Shown here in pieces: positions 1 to 7,393 of a DNA stretch of 9,489 bases. The stretch covers positions 1 to 9,489 of the forward strand of contig CAZMSZ010000294.1 in NCBI GenBank assembly GCA_964569055.1, given 5' to 3'. Source of the stretch: JAWLGW01 sp964569055 (GTDB lineage: Bacteria > Planctomycetota > J058). Position 1 is the first letter of the stretch. Each line of letters begins with the position of its first letter. A program made the position numbers and the translations under genes. Under the pieces are notes generated by a model, which was not told where the DNA came from, searched no databases, and saw only the letters and a list, made by a program, of their open reading frames with translations.

Positions 1-415
1 CCTCGAGGCCGCGCGCCGAGCCGAGGACGAGGTCGATCGCCCCGTCGCGGTCGACGTCGCGGAGCGCGACGTCGCGCACCCCGACCGCCGAGAGGCTGAC
101 GCCGGCAGAGAATGCCCCTCCGCCGCTCCCGAGCAGCGGCTGCACCGAGCCCGCGGCGGACAGGAGAACGAGGTCGCGGATCCCGTCGCCGTCGAGGCCA
201 GCGGCCCGGATCGCGACGGGCGTCCCGACGCCGCTCGCGAGCGGCTCGCCGCTCGAGAAGGGCGCGGCCGCGGCGGTGGGGAGCGAGAGCGCGTCGCGAC
301 CGTCGTGGTCCTTCTGCACCGCGAGCCAGATGCCCGTCGCGATCTGCCCGCAGCCCGCCAGCGCCGCGCCGAGCGCAGCCACGAGGAGGAGCCCCGCCTT
401 GCTCGTCGATCTCAT
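1..415 (-). CDS. FG-GAP/VCBS-repeat lipoprotein, C-terminus beyond the window
   Basis: This frame is open to the left edge, so only the first 138 codons are visible. The N-terminus is a lipoprotein signal: a short basic start, a hydrophobic run and the lipobox LAGC, with Cys22 as the predicted lipidation site. After a linker come two Asp-rich loops, LDGDGIRDL and DVDRDGAIDL, each followed by a hydrophobic strand and Gly/Ala turn. This is the pattern of FG-GAP/VCBS beta-propeller blades, whose loops usually bind calcium. The predicted place is the outer membrane or periplasm. The ATG overlaps the TGA of the caspase-fold gene by 4 bases (ATGA), and an AGGAG lies 8 bases upstream, so start and translational coupling are well supported. 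The lipid anchor and fold are inferred from motifs. The binding partner is unknown; it may be a surface scaffold or adhesin. Confidence 0.85.
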   Translation of the reverse strand, partial: MRSTSKAGLLLVAALGAALAGCGQIATGIWLAVQKDHDGRDALSLPTAAAAPFSSGEPLASGVGTPVAIRAAGLDGDGIRDLVLLSAAGSVQPLLGSGGGAFSAGVSLSAVGVRDVALRDVDRDGAIDLVLGSARGLE

Positions 416-1329
416 CGGACGCGCTCCTTCGGCCGGCCCGATCGCACGGGTGCCAGCGGCTCGGGGTCGCGAGGTGGCTCGGGTCCCACGAGCCCCTCGG
501 CGGGCGGGAGAGCGCCGGCGGCGGCGGCCGTGACCGGGAGCAGCGGCGCGTCGTACGCCTTGCCCCGCAAGGTGACCGTCTGCTGCGCCCGCACTCCCTT
601 CGCGAGCTCCTTCACGCGGCCGCGCAGGTGCCAGGCGAGCTCGAGGGCCGTGACCTCGCCGTCGCGCGAGCGGTCGGCCGCGGGCCAGTCGAGGAGCGCC
701 GTCGTGAGGAGCCCGTGCTCCTCGTGCTCCAGCGCCGGCTGCGGGGCGGCGCTCGCGGCCAGGACCACCCAGCTCGGGTGACCCTCCCACAGGGGCGCCA
801 GCAGCTCCTTCTCGGGGGGGATCCCGCCCGGGTAGGTCCGGCCGCCGCGCCCGCCGAACGAGGCGTCGAGCACGAACGTGACCGAGGCCTCGGCCGGGGC
901 CGCCTCGGCGACCGCCCGCGCCAGCTCGCTCAGCGGGAGCGGCTCGCCGTCGAGCACCAGGGCCGGGGCGCCCTCGAGGTCGGTGCGGCCGAAGCCGGCG
1001 TAGTAGACGAGGAGGCGGTCGCTCGCCAGGAGCGGGCGCCCGAGCTCGCGCAAGGCGGCGCGGATCGCGGTCGGGGTCGCCTCCTCGCCCAGGAGCAGCC
1101 GCACGTGACGCCCCAGGCCGCGCTCGCGCAGCGCGGCGGCGACCGCGCGCGCGTCCGCCTCGGCCGCCGCGAGCGGCGCGGGGCGGTCGGCCGCCAGCCG
1201 CGGCGGGCCGTCCGCGCCGATCACCAGGGCGGCGGTGCGCGCCCGCGCCGGGTCGCCGCGCTCGAGCAGGTCGAGTACGCGGGGCTCGGCGAGCCGCGGC
1301 GGCAGCTCCTCGCGCAGCCACTGCAGCAC
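412..1329 (-). CDS. Caspase-fold (peptidase C14-like) protein, probably catalytically inactive
   Basis: The fold is recognised from the bacterial caspase/metacaspase pattern: a first strand TAALVIGADG, a helix with PLAAAEADARAVAAALRERG, a strand VRLLLGEEAT, and the catalytic strands LLVYYAGFGRTD and FVLDASFGGRGG, then a C-terminal DGEVTALELAWHL and QQTVTLRGKAYDAPLL stretch usual in this family. Active members have SGHG with the catalytic His and DACxxG with the catalytic Cys. Here the His is Phe (codon 991-993) and the Cys is Ser (codon 859-861), so proteolysis is unlikely. The start is uncertain. GTG at 1329 has no Shine-Dalgarno site, and the frame stays open with strongly coding codons up to the TGA at 1438-1440, with no ATG or GTG between. 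The frame is identical to that of the lipoprotein upstream, so this may be the C-terminal half of one broken gene. It overlaps the FG-GAP lipoprotein gene by 4 bases. Confidence 0.85.
   Translation of the reverse strand: MLQWLREELPPRLAEPRVLDLLERGDPARARTAALVIGADGPPRLAADRPAPLAAAEADARAVAAALRERGLGRHVRLLLGEEATPTAIRAALRELGRPLLASDRLLVYYAGFGRTDLEGAPALVLDGEPLPLSELARAVAEAAPAEASVTFVLDASFGGRGGRTYPGGIPPEKELLAPLWEGHPSWVVLAASAAPQPALEHEEHGLLTTALLDWPAADRSRDGEVTALELAWHLRGRVKELAKGVRAQQTVTLRGKAYDAPLLPVTAAAAGALPPAEGLVGPEPPRDPEPLAPVRSGRPKERVR
424..428 (-). promoter_or_regulatory. Shine-Dalgarno site for the FG-GAP lipoprotein
   Basis: AGGAG on the minus strand lies 8 bases upstream of the ATG at 413-415, inside the end of the caspase-fold gene. 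It fixes the start and suggests coupled translation through the ATGA overlap. Confidence 0.7.
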
Positions 1330-1440
1330 CTCGCGCGCCAGCGCGACCTGCGCGTGGGGGCGGAGGGCGAGCTCGACCTCGGCGAGGTCCTCGTCGTCCA
1401 GGGTGAACGGATAGAGGAACAGCAGGCCGCTGAGCGATCA
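1330..1440 (-). other. In-frame TGA followed by 36 coding-like codons joining lipoprotein and caspase frames
   Basis: The lipoprotein frame ends at TGA (1438-1440). The next 36 codons, in the same frame, contain no ATG, GTG or TTG and no stop, and 35 of them end in G or C. They read as plausible protein: SLSGLLFLYPFTLDDEDL, then an amphipathic helix (LRPHAQVALAREVLQWLREEL) running straight into the caspase-fold gene. A single TGG to TGA change would explain the break, restoring a Trp at codon 237 of a 578-residue lipoprotein. Alternatives are a sequencing error, stop readthrough, or a caspase gene starting at a CTG (for example 1425). Confidence 0.65.
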
Positions 1441-2148
1441 GCCGCGCTGCGCGTCGTTGAGGGAGTGCTCGCTGCGGACCAGCAGCTCGCGCCCGACGAG
1501 GGGGGCCCCGGTGCGGGCGTGGACCACCTCGACCCGCACCCGCAGCGCGACCTCGTACAGCTCGTCGGGGATCAGCACGACGGGGTAGATCCCGGGTCCG
1601 TAGAACAGGAACAGGTTGGCCCACCACCACGCGCCGTCGCGCCCGCACCAGGCGGCGCGGTAGTCGAGCACGGTGACGTCGATCAGGAGCTGGGCGCCCG
1701 CGGTCTCGGCCGCGCCGGCCAGGGCGACCCGGCGCGCGGCCGCGTCGTCGGCGAGGGCCGGCGGGAGCGTGGCCACGGCGCGCCCGCCGCACAGGCCCCA
1801 GGAGAGCGTCGAGGCGAGGGCCCGGTCCCAACCCTCCACCGGCGCGCGCGGCGGACGCCACTCGTAGTCCCGGGCAGGCAGCGCGCCGGCCAGGGCGAGC
1901 TCACCCGTGAGGTGCCACGGCGCCGGCCACCCGGAGAAGGTCGGCCAGGGCGGCGCCGTCGCCCCGCCGGTGGCGTCGTGCAGCGGCGCCACGGCGAGCG
2001 GCGCCGTCAGGCTCCGCTCGAAGGGCAGGGCCAGCGCGGCGAGCGAGGGGTCTCGCTCCAGCGGAATCGCCGGCGGGACGGCGCAGCCGATCGAGGACGA
2101 CAGCAGGGCGACCAGCCCCGCGGCGGCGAGAAGGCTCGATATGCGCAT
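1438..2148 (-). CDS. Putative lipoprotein of unknown function, possibly the N-terminal half of a broken lipoprotein-caspase gene
   Basis: This frame encodes 236 residues. A basic Met-Arg start, a hydrophobic helix and the lipobox SSIGC (Cys22) mark a lipoprotein signal. The mature part opens with a strand-like LAVAPLHDATGG, then an aromatic and proline-rich stretch, a helix WDRALASTLSWGL, and a strand/helix pattern ending in AQLLIDVTVLDYRA and a long strand VALRVRVEVVHARTGAPL. That order recalls periplasmic lipoproteins with a CsgG/LpoB-like alpha/beta fold, but I see no diagnostic signature and do not assign a family. The last residues, SLNDAQRG, stop abruptly at TGA although coding-like sequence continues in frame. 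The ATG has no Shine-Dalgarno site; a TATAGC hexamer 6 bases upstream suggests a possible leaderless transcript. The repeat protein gene lies 105 bases upstream on the same strand. Confidence 0.75.
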   Translation of the reverse strand: MRISSLLAAAGLVALLSSSIGCAVPPAIPLERDPSLAALALPFERSLTAPLAVAPLHDATGGATAPPWPTFSGWPAPWHLTGELALAGALPARDYEWRPPRAPVEGWDRALASTLSWGLCGGRAVATLPPALADDAAARRVALAGAAETAGAQLLIDVTVLDYRAAWCGRDGAWWWANLFLFYGPGIYPVVLIPDELYEVALRVRVEVVHARTGAPLVGRELLVRSEHSLNDAQRG

Positions 2149-2154
2149 TTTCAG

Positions 2155-2183
2155 GCTATAGCGACCTCGCGTGGCGTTCGCCA
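2155..2183 (-). promoter_or_regulatory. Candidate promoter for the lipoprotein gene, possibly leaderless
   Basis: On the minus strand TATAGC (2155-2160, four of six matches to TATAAT) lies 17 bases after TGGCGA (2178-2183, three of six matches to TTGACA). The -10 hexamer ends 6 bases before the ATG at 2146-2148, so transcription could begin at the start codon itself. This fits the lack of a ribosome binding site. The -35 match is weak. Confidence 0.3.
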
Positions 2184-2189
2184 GGTCGC
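2161..2189. repeat. Nested inverted repeat overlapping the candidate promoter
   Basis: GCGACCT (2161-2167) pairs with AGGTCGC (2183-2189), and inside it GGCG-TT-CGCC (2173-2182) forms a second stem, with a 5-base bulge on one side. It fills the spacer between the candidate -35 and -10 elements of the lipoprotein gene. It could be an operator or an RNA hairpin; neither strand has a T-run after it, so a classic terminator is unlikely. Confidence 0.45.
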
Positions 2190-2218
2190 AGTGCGCCCGT
2201 ACGGGGGATACGTCTCGC

Positions 2219-2236
2219 GGCCCCGAAGCTCGGGCC
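2219..2236. terminator. Possible weak hairpin downstream of the repeat protein gene
   Basis: GGCCCCGA (2219-2226) and TCGGGCC (2230-2236) can form a 7-bp stem with one bulged C and an AGC loop, 18 bases past the stop of the repeat protein gene. No T-run follows on the minus strand, so termination is only a possibility. Confidence 0.25.
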
Positions 2237-2253
2237 TTTCAGCGGGCGCGGGC

Positions 2254-2811
2254 TCAGTACGCGCCGGAGTAGAACACCACCCAGGCGACCACGGCGCGGC
2301 GGTCGGCGGCGGAGCCGGTGTAGCCCTCGGCCTCGCCCCACTGCGAGCCCTTCAGCCAGATCTTGCCGTCGGGCTCGATCTCGCCCACCTTGCTGCCGCC
2401 GAGCCACAGCTTGCCGTCCTCCTCGACCTCGCCGATCTGCGAGCCCCCGCGCCAGATCTTGCCGTCGGCCTCGATCTCGCCGATCTGGCTGCCGCCCTTC
2501 CACACCCGGCCGTTGGGCTCGAGCTCGCCGATCCGGCTGCCGCCCTTCCACACACTGCCGTCGGTCTCGAGCTCGCCGACCAGCGAGCCGCCGACCCACA
2601 GCTTCATGGGCGAGAGCGCGTCGTCGCCGTCGCCCGCCTCGGCGACCTCGGTCGGCGCGGGCACGCGCTCAGCCGAGCGGGTGCCGAAGAACAGCACGCC
2701 CACCGCCCCGACCACGCAGCAGCCCAGGGTCATGACGGCCGACAGCGCGAGGACGACCAGGATGAGGGGGGGCTTCTTGGCGGGAGGGGACGGCTCGAGT
2801 GGGTCGGTCAC
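2254..2811 (-). CDS. Single-pass membrane protein with six tandem 16-residue WxGGSxxGExExxG repeats
   Basis: This 185-residue protein starts at GTG 2811, chosen because AGGAGG lies 7 bases upstream and the frame further up is antisense to another gene. Residues 1-14 are a short Pro/Lys-rich tail, residues 15-43 a hydrophobic membrane segment, and 44-69 a flexible acidic/proline linker. Residues 70-163 hold six units of about 16 residues with the consensus [KR]-[LIV]-W-x-G-G-S-x-[IV]-G-E-[LIV]-E-x-[DN]-G; the sixth is degenerate. A short tail ends in VVAWVVFYSGAY. Such regular Trp/Gly/Glu repeats suggest stacked beta-hairpins, reminiscent of 'beta-flower' repeat proteins, but the family assignment is tentative. 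The repeats probably lie outside the cytoplasm with the N-terminus inside. It diverges from the secreted protein gene at 2963 and may share its regulatory region. Function is unknown. Confidence 0.8.
   Translation of the reverse strand: MTDPLEPSPPAKKPPLILVVLALSAVMTLGCCVVGAVGVLFFGTRSAERVPAPTEVAEAGDGDDALSPMKLWVGGSLVGELETDGSVWKGGSRIGELEPNGRVWKGGSQIGEIEADGKIWRGGSQIGEVEEDGKLWLGGSKVGEIEPDGKIWLKGSQWGEAEGYTGSAADRRAVVAWVVFYSGAY
2323..2604 (-). repeat. Tandem 48-bp coding repeat, about six copies
   Basis: The DNA encoding residues 70-163 of the membrane protein consists of 48-bp units, visible on the plus strand as recurring blocks around ccgccgatct, cacctt-gct-gccgcc and ttgccgtc. Codon and residue differences between units show the copies have diverged. 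Recombination could change copy number. Confidence 0.8.
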
Positions 2812-2818
2812 GGCGCGG

Positions 2819-2824
2819 CCTCCT
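2819..2824 (-). promoter_or_regulatory. Strong Shine-Dalgarno site for the repeat protein
   Basis: AGGAGG on the minus strand is 7 bases upstream of GTG 2809-2811. It decides the start of the repeat protein against much longer upstream alternatives. Confidence 0.75.
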
Positions 2825-2880
2825 GGGTGGGCGGCGGAATGGTCCCACTCGTCGCCTCCGGTCACAAGCGCGCCGCGTCC

Positions 2881-2897
2881 GCGGGGGCGTGCCCCGC
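2881..2897. repeat. GC-rich hairpin in the divergent intergenic region
   Basis: GCGGGG (2881-2886) and CCCCGC (2892-2897) are a perfect 6-bp inverted repeat around GCGTG. It lies between the divergent genes at 2811 and 2963, about where a -35 element of the rightward gene would be. It could be a protein-binding site, or chance in GC-rich DNA. Confidence 0.35.
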
Positions 2898-2910
2898 GCC
2901 CGGGGGGATC

Positions 2911-2919
2911 TGGTAGGGT
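2911..2919 (+). promoter_or_regulatory. Candidate extended -10 promoter for the secreted protein gene
   Basis: TGGTAGGGT reads as an extended -10 element (TGn followed by TAGGGT, three of six matches to TATAAT) about 44 bases upstream of ATG 2963. No convincing -35 is visible, as is common for extended -10 promoters. Confidence 0.3.
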
Positions 2920-2962
2920 GCGCCGCCCGCGCCAAGGCGCGCGTGACGGAGTGGAGGGTTTC

Positions 2963-4060
2963 ATGAGCACGGCGCGCGCTCTGGTGGTCCTGATCTCGTT
3001 CCACGCCTGCGCGGCTTCGACCTTCGCGCCCGCGGCGCGAGCCGACGAGGACGCGTTCGACGACGTGACCGCGGCGATCGAGGAGGGGCGCCGGCTGATC
3101 GAGGCCAAGAAGTTCCGCCCCGCCTTCGACCGCCTGCTCACGGTGACCGAGCGCTTCCGGAGCGCGCCCGTCCCGATCCGCGACGCTTACTTCCGGGCCC
3201 GCTTCGCCTGCCAGGTCAACGCGGCCGTCGCGTACGCAGCGGGCGAGGACGCCGGCCTGTACAGCGCCGAGCAGCAGGACCGAGTGCGCACGGCCTCGGG
3301 CGCGGTCGACTACCCCGCGCTGGGGCGCATGCTGTTCGACCGGACCCTTCACTCCTTGCGTACGGTCCCGGAGGGCGCGCTGCGCCAGGAGATCCTGGCG
3401 GACGAGACGCTCGCGCCGCTGCACCGCGCCCCGCGGTTCCGCATGATCCGCTGGAGCGAGTGGCGCCAGGGGCGGGAGATCGTGTGGGGAGAGGTCCGGC
3501 TCGAGACGGGCGACGCGCACTTCGAGCGGACCTTCGCCGAGATCGCCGACGTCCGCCCGCCCGAGCCGCAGTACGAGAGCGAGCCCGTCCACCACTACAT
3601 CCAGGAGGCCCAGCGGAAGGCGCGCTCGCCGGCCGACGCCTGGACGTTCCGGATTCGCTGCGCCCTCCTCAACCCGGTCAACCAGGGCGGCTGGCCGACC
3701 CGGTTCTCCCTGCTGTACGACGAGCACGCCGCCCAGGCCGCCCGCGCCGCGCTCGAGGAGCGCTTCGGCGAGGCGCCGACCCCGTTCCAGACGACCTGCC
3801 TGGTCAACCTGGCGCTCGCCTGCGGCGACATCCCGGCGACGCGACGCCTGCTCGACTCGCTCGCCAGCGGCCCGCAGTTCCTGCACGACTTCGCGCTCAA
3901 TCACGCCGAGCAGCTCGGGGCACGGATCGAGCTGGCCAATGGCGACGAGAAGGACCCCGAGCTGAAGCGCTTCCTCGACGACGTCACCGACGTCTACTGC
4001 GGCCTCGCGCCCGCGCTCGGGACGGGCGCCGCGCCGAAGGAGGAACACGAGGAGCGCTGA
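2963..4060 (+). CDS. Secreted helical-repeat protein of unknown function
   Basis: This 365-residue protein begins at ATG 2963 with GGAGG 5 bases upstream. The frame is open much further up, but that part lacks a start with a ribosome site and is antisense to the repeat protein. Residues 1-27 form a signal peptide (hydrophobic ALVVLISFHACAAS, predicted cleavage after PAARA), so the product is exported. Residues 30-95 look like paired helices (EEGRRLIEAKKFRPAFDRLL), and ADETLAPLHRAPRFRMI (146-162) resembles the closing segment of TPR-type proteins. A second helical block spans about 225-345, with AAQAARAALEERFGEAPTPF and LACGDIPATRRLLDSLASG; the tail is Glu-rich. No catalytic motif is evident, so a helical scaffold or binding protein is the best guess. 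It is divergent from the repeat protein and convergent with the operon to its right, 22 bases from that operon's last stop. Confidence 0.85.
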   Translation: MSTARALVVLISFHACAASTFAPAARADEDAFDDVTAAIEEGRRLIEAKKFRPAFDRLLTVTERFRSAPVPIRDAYFRARFACQVNAAVAYAAGEDAGLYSAEQQDRVRTASGAVDYPALGRMLFDRTLHSLRTVPEGALRQEILADETLAPLHRAPRFRMIRWSEWRQGREIVWGEVRLETGDAHFERTFAEIADVRPPEPQYESEPVHHYIQEAQRKARSPADAWTFRIRCALLNPVNQGGWPTRFSLLYDEHAAQAARAALEERFGEAPTPFQTTCLVNLALACGDIPATRRLLDSLASGPQFLHDFALNHAEQLGARIELANGDEKDPELKRFLDDVTDVYCGLAPALGTGAAPKEEHEER

Positions 4061-4064
4061 GCCC

Positions 4065-4079
4065 CTCGCGCGCGGCGAG
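4065..4079. terminator. Possible bidirectional hairpin between convergent genes
   Basis: CTCGC (4065-4069) pairs with GCGAG (4075-4079) around a 5-base loop in the 22-base gap between two convergent stop codons. A shared terminator would fit this place, but the stem is short and there is no T-run on either strand. Confidence 0.25.
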
Positions 4080-4082
4080 CCC

Positions 4083-4556
4083 TCAGCCGCGCCGGCGCCG
4101 CTTGGCGTCGAGCAGGCGCCCGGTGGTGCCGCCCTCGACCTCGGGTGCCTCGGGCCCGGCGGGCTCGCTCGCGCTCGGCGTCGGCGCGCGCTCCTGCGCG
4201 GCCTCCTCGAGCAGGGCCGCCAGGTCGTAGGACGGCGCGACCGGCGCACCCGCCCCGCGGACTTCGACCGGCGCGCCGCGCAGGAGCGCCCAGTCGAGCT
4301 GGACGCGGCGGACCGTCACGTCGAGCAGCTCGGCCAGCGCGCCCACCACGAGCAGCACCAGCGCCGCGCGCAGCGCCAGCGCCAGCCGCCGGCGGGCGGT
4401 GCCCAGCCCGGCGAGCGAGCGCCGCGCCCACAGCAGCAGCAGTGTCAGCAGCGGCGGGGCGAGCCACAGGGCGGCCGGCGCGCCGAACGCGAACGGGAGC
4501 TCGAGGGGAGGCCAGCCGGCGGCGAGCGCGCGTAGCAGCGGCTCCAGCGCGGGCAC
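4083..4556 (-). CDS. Small two-helix membrane protein resembling the N-terminal anchor of BatA/VWA-type proteins
   Basis: The gene encodes 157 residues from GTG 4556, three bases (CCC) after the TAG of the response regulator gene. Two hydrophobic segments, about residues 25-43 (PAALWLAPPLLTLLLLW) and 59-79 (ALALRAALVLLVVGALAELL), flank a basic loop ARRSLAGLGTARRRL. This arrangement is typical of the anchor of BatA-like or von Willebrand factor A membrane proteins, but the metal-binding domain that normally follows the second helix is absent. Instead there is a 75-residue tail, rich in Pro, Ala and Glu, ending in a basic RLLDAKRRRRG. It may be a remnant or a stand-alone accessory. The spacing makes it the third gene of the kinase-regulator operon, so it could be co-regulated or act as a membrane partner of that pair, which itself has no membrane segment. 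Family resemblance is from pattern only. Confidence 0.7.
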   Translation of the reverse strand: MPALEPLLRALAAGWPPLELPFAFGAPAALWLAPPLLTLLLLWARRSLAGLGTARRRLALALRAALVLLVVGALAELLDVTVRRVQLDWALLRGAPVEVRGAGAPVAPSYDLAALLEEAAQERAPTPSASEPAGPEAPEVEGGTTGRLLDAKRRRRG

Positions 4557-4559
4557 GGG

Positions 4560-5939
<1,380 letters not shown>

Positions 5940-5942
5940 GGG

Positions 5943-7157
5943 TCAGCGCTCCTCTGCGGGCGCGGGGGGGAGGGTGAAGCTGGCCGTGGTGCCGGCCCCG
6001 AGCGCGCTCTCCAGGCGGAGGCCGGCGCCGTGCGCCTCGAGGATCCGCTTGCAGATCGCGAGGCCGAGCCCCGACCCCTTGGGCTTGGTGGTGCGGAACG
6101 CCTCGGCGGCGCGCGCGAGCACCTCGGGCGGCATGCCCGGGCCGTCGTCGGCCACCCGCACCTCCACCCCGCCGGCCCGCGCCGCGCGGGCGCGCAGCGC
6201 GACCATCGAGCCGGCCGCCTCGAGCCCGTTGTTGATCAGGTTCCAGAGCACCTGCTTGAGCTGGTCGGCGTCGAACGCCGTGACCGGCAGCCCCGCGTCG
6301 ACGTAGAGCAACAGCCGCTTGCCGCCCTGCTGCACCGCCTCGTGCTGCTCGGCGAGGGCGAGCACCTCGCGCAGGAGCGCGCCCACGTCGCCCGGCTCGA
6401 GCTGGGGCGGGACGGGGCTGGCGAAGCGGAGGAACTGCGACACGATCCCCGCGATCCGCTCGGTCTCCTCGGCCACGATCTCGAGCAGGGTCAGGTCCTC
6501 GCCCTCGAGGCCCGAGTCGCGCCGCAGCAGGCCGACCGAGTTGACGACCGCGCCGAGCGGGTTGCGGATCTCGTGGGCCACGCTCGCGGCGAGGGCCTGC
6601 ACCGCGCGCAGCTTCTCCTCCTCGAGCCGGCGCTCGACCCGCACGTCGCGCGCGACGCCGACCAGGGCGGTCGGGCGGCCGTCGGTCCACAGGGCGGTGG
6701 CGCTCCAGGCGACCGGGATCTCGCGCCCGTCGCGCGCGCGCAGGAGCATGTCGGTCGCCTGGACGCTCCCGCGCGCGAGCAGCTCGGCCAGGCGCTTGCC
6801 CTCGAACTGCGCGGCCTGGTCGGGGAGGGCCCACAGCGCGCTCGCGGGGCGCCCGTCCAGCTCGTCGGCCCGCAGCTCGAGCAGCTCCTGCGCGGCGGCG
6901 TTGCTCGACTCCACCCTGCCCTCGGCGTCGATCACCAGCACCGGCAGGGCGAGCGCCGCGAACACCCGCCCCAGGTAGTCGCGCGTCGCGAGGAGCTCGG
7001 CGGTGCGCTCGCTGATGATCCGGTCCTTGGCCTCGATCTGGGCCTTGAGCCGGTGGATCACCTCGAGGATCGACACGACCCGCGAGGCGTCCTCCTCGGG
7101 TCGTCCGCGCGCCTCGAGGCGCGCGCGCAGCGCGCTGGTGCCGAGCTCGTCGCTCAC
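5943..7157 (-). CDS. Soluble PAS-domain sensor histidine kinase (NtrB-like)
   Basis: From GTG 7157 the protein has 404 residues. Residues 25-60 form a likely coiled coil (EVIHRLKAQIEAKDRIISERTAELL), about 61-175 a PAS domain (DYLGRVFAALALPVLVIDAEGRV to VGVARDVRVERRLEEEK), then the dimerisation/phosphoacceptor domain with His195 in ASVAHEIRNPLG. The ATPase domain has the N box LWNLINNGLEA (304-314), G1 VADDGPGMP (335-343) and G2 KGSGLGLAICKRILEAHG (360-377). No membrane segment is seen, so it should sense a cytoplasmic signal through PAS and phosphorylate the regulator encoded 3 bases downstream. The start is uncertain: GTG 7202 would add 15 residues, and neither site has a good Shine-Dalgarno sequence. 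7157 is preferred because the coding-like sequence is more convincing from there. The signal is unknown. Confidence 0.95.
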   Translation of the reverse strand: MSDELGTSALRARLEARGRPEEDASRVVSILEVIHRLKAQIEAKDRIISERTAELLATRDYLGRVFAALALPVLVIDAEGRVESSNAAAQELLELRADELDGRPASALWALPDQAAQFEGKRLAELLARGSVQATDMLLRARDGREIPVAWSATALWTDGRPTALVGVARDVRVERRLEEEKLRAVQALAASVAHEIRNPLGAVVNSVGLLRRDSGLEGEDLTLLEIVAEETERIAGIVSQFLRFASPVPPQLEPGDVGALLREVLALAEQHEAVQQGGKRLLLYVDAGLPVTAFDADQLKQVLWNLINNGLEAAGSMVALRARAARAGGVEVRVADDGPGMPPEVLARAAEAFRTTKPKGSGLGLAICKRILEAHGAGLRLESALGAGTTASFTLPPAPAEER

Positions 7158-7237
7158 GCAGGCATGGTAGGTGAGCCGCGGCGGTTGGGACAAGGGCGGC
7201 ACGAGGTTCCGTTCGCCGGGACGTCAGGAGGAACTCG

Positions 7238-7287
7238 CAGACAACACGGAATATCAACAGAGAACAACAATCCGAATGCCAGAATGG
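7238..7287. promoter_or_regulatory. AT-rich patch in the divergent intergenic region
   Basis: This 50-base stretch is about 44% GC in a window that is otherwise far richer, and it lies in the 190-245 base gap between the divergent kinase operon and M23 peptidase gene. Minus-strand GATATT and TTGTTG motifs are present, but no consensus -35/-10 pair with proper spacing. It is the likeliest place for the kinase operon promoter. The rest of the gap shows no gene. Confidence 0.4.
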
Positions 7288-7352
7288 CTGTCGCTTCAGG
7301 GGCAGCGCCTTGCGTCGAGGTTGGATCAGCTCGCGTCAGCCTCCACCTGCGG

Positions 7353-7364
7353 GATCGGGCGATC
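7353..7364. repeat. Short palindrome upstream of the M23 peptidase gene
   Basis: GATCG-GG-CGATC is a 12-base inverted repeat about 30 bases upstream of GTG 7394. It could be an operator for the peptidase gene, or chance in GC-rich DNA. Confidence 0.3.
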
Positions 7365-7393
7365 ACTCGGGTCGTTGCGGTTAACCTGGAGGT

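Noticed and set aside
1438..1440. Selenocysteine readthrough of the TGA
   Set aside because: Only a weak 4-bp hairpin follows, no SECIS features are convincing, and no selenoprotein family match is seen. A TGG to TGA change is simpler.
112..2916. Very long plus-strand open frame (934 codons) through the left third, and similar giant frames at 3994-7257 (minus) and 4695-7397 (plus)
   Set aside because: They are antisense or out-of-frame shadows of genes with recognisable domains. Their translations are Arg/Gly/Ala-rich and low-complexity with no family motif, as expected from stop-poor GC-rich DNA.
2363..2962. Upstream extension of the secreted protein gene in the same frame
   Set aside because: It is antisense to the repeat protein with its well-supported ribosome site, and the ATG at 2963 has both a ribosome site and a signal peptide right after it.
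7304..7319. Sigma-54-like GGGCAG...TTGC in the divergent gap
   Set aside because: The spacing between the GG and GC elements is one base too short, and this spacing is strict for sigma-54 promoters.
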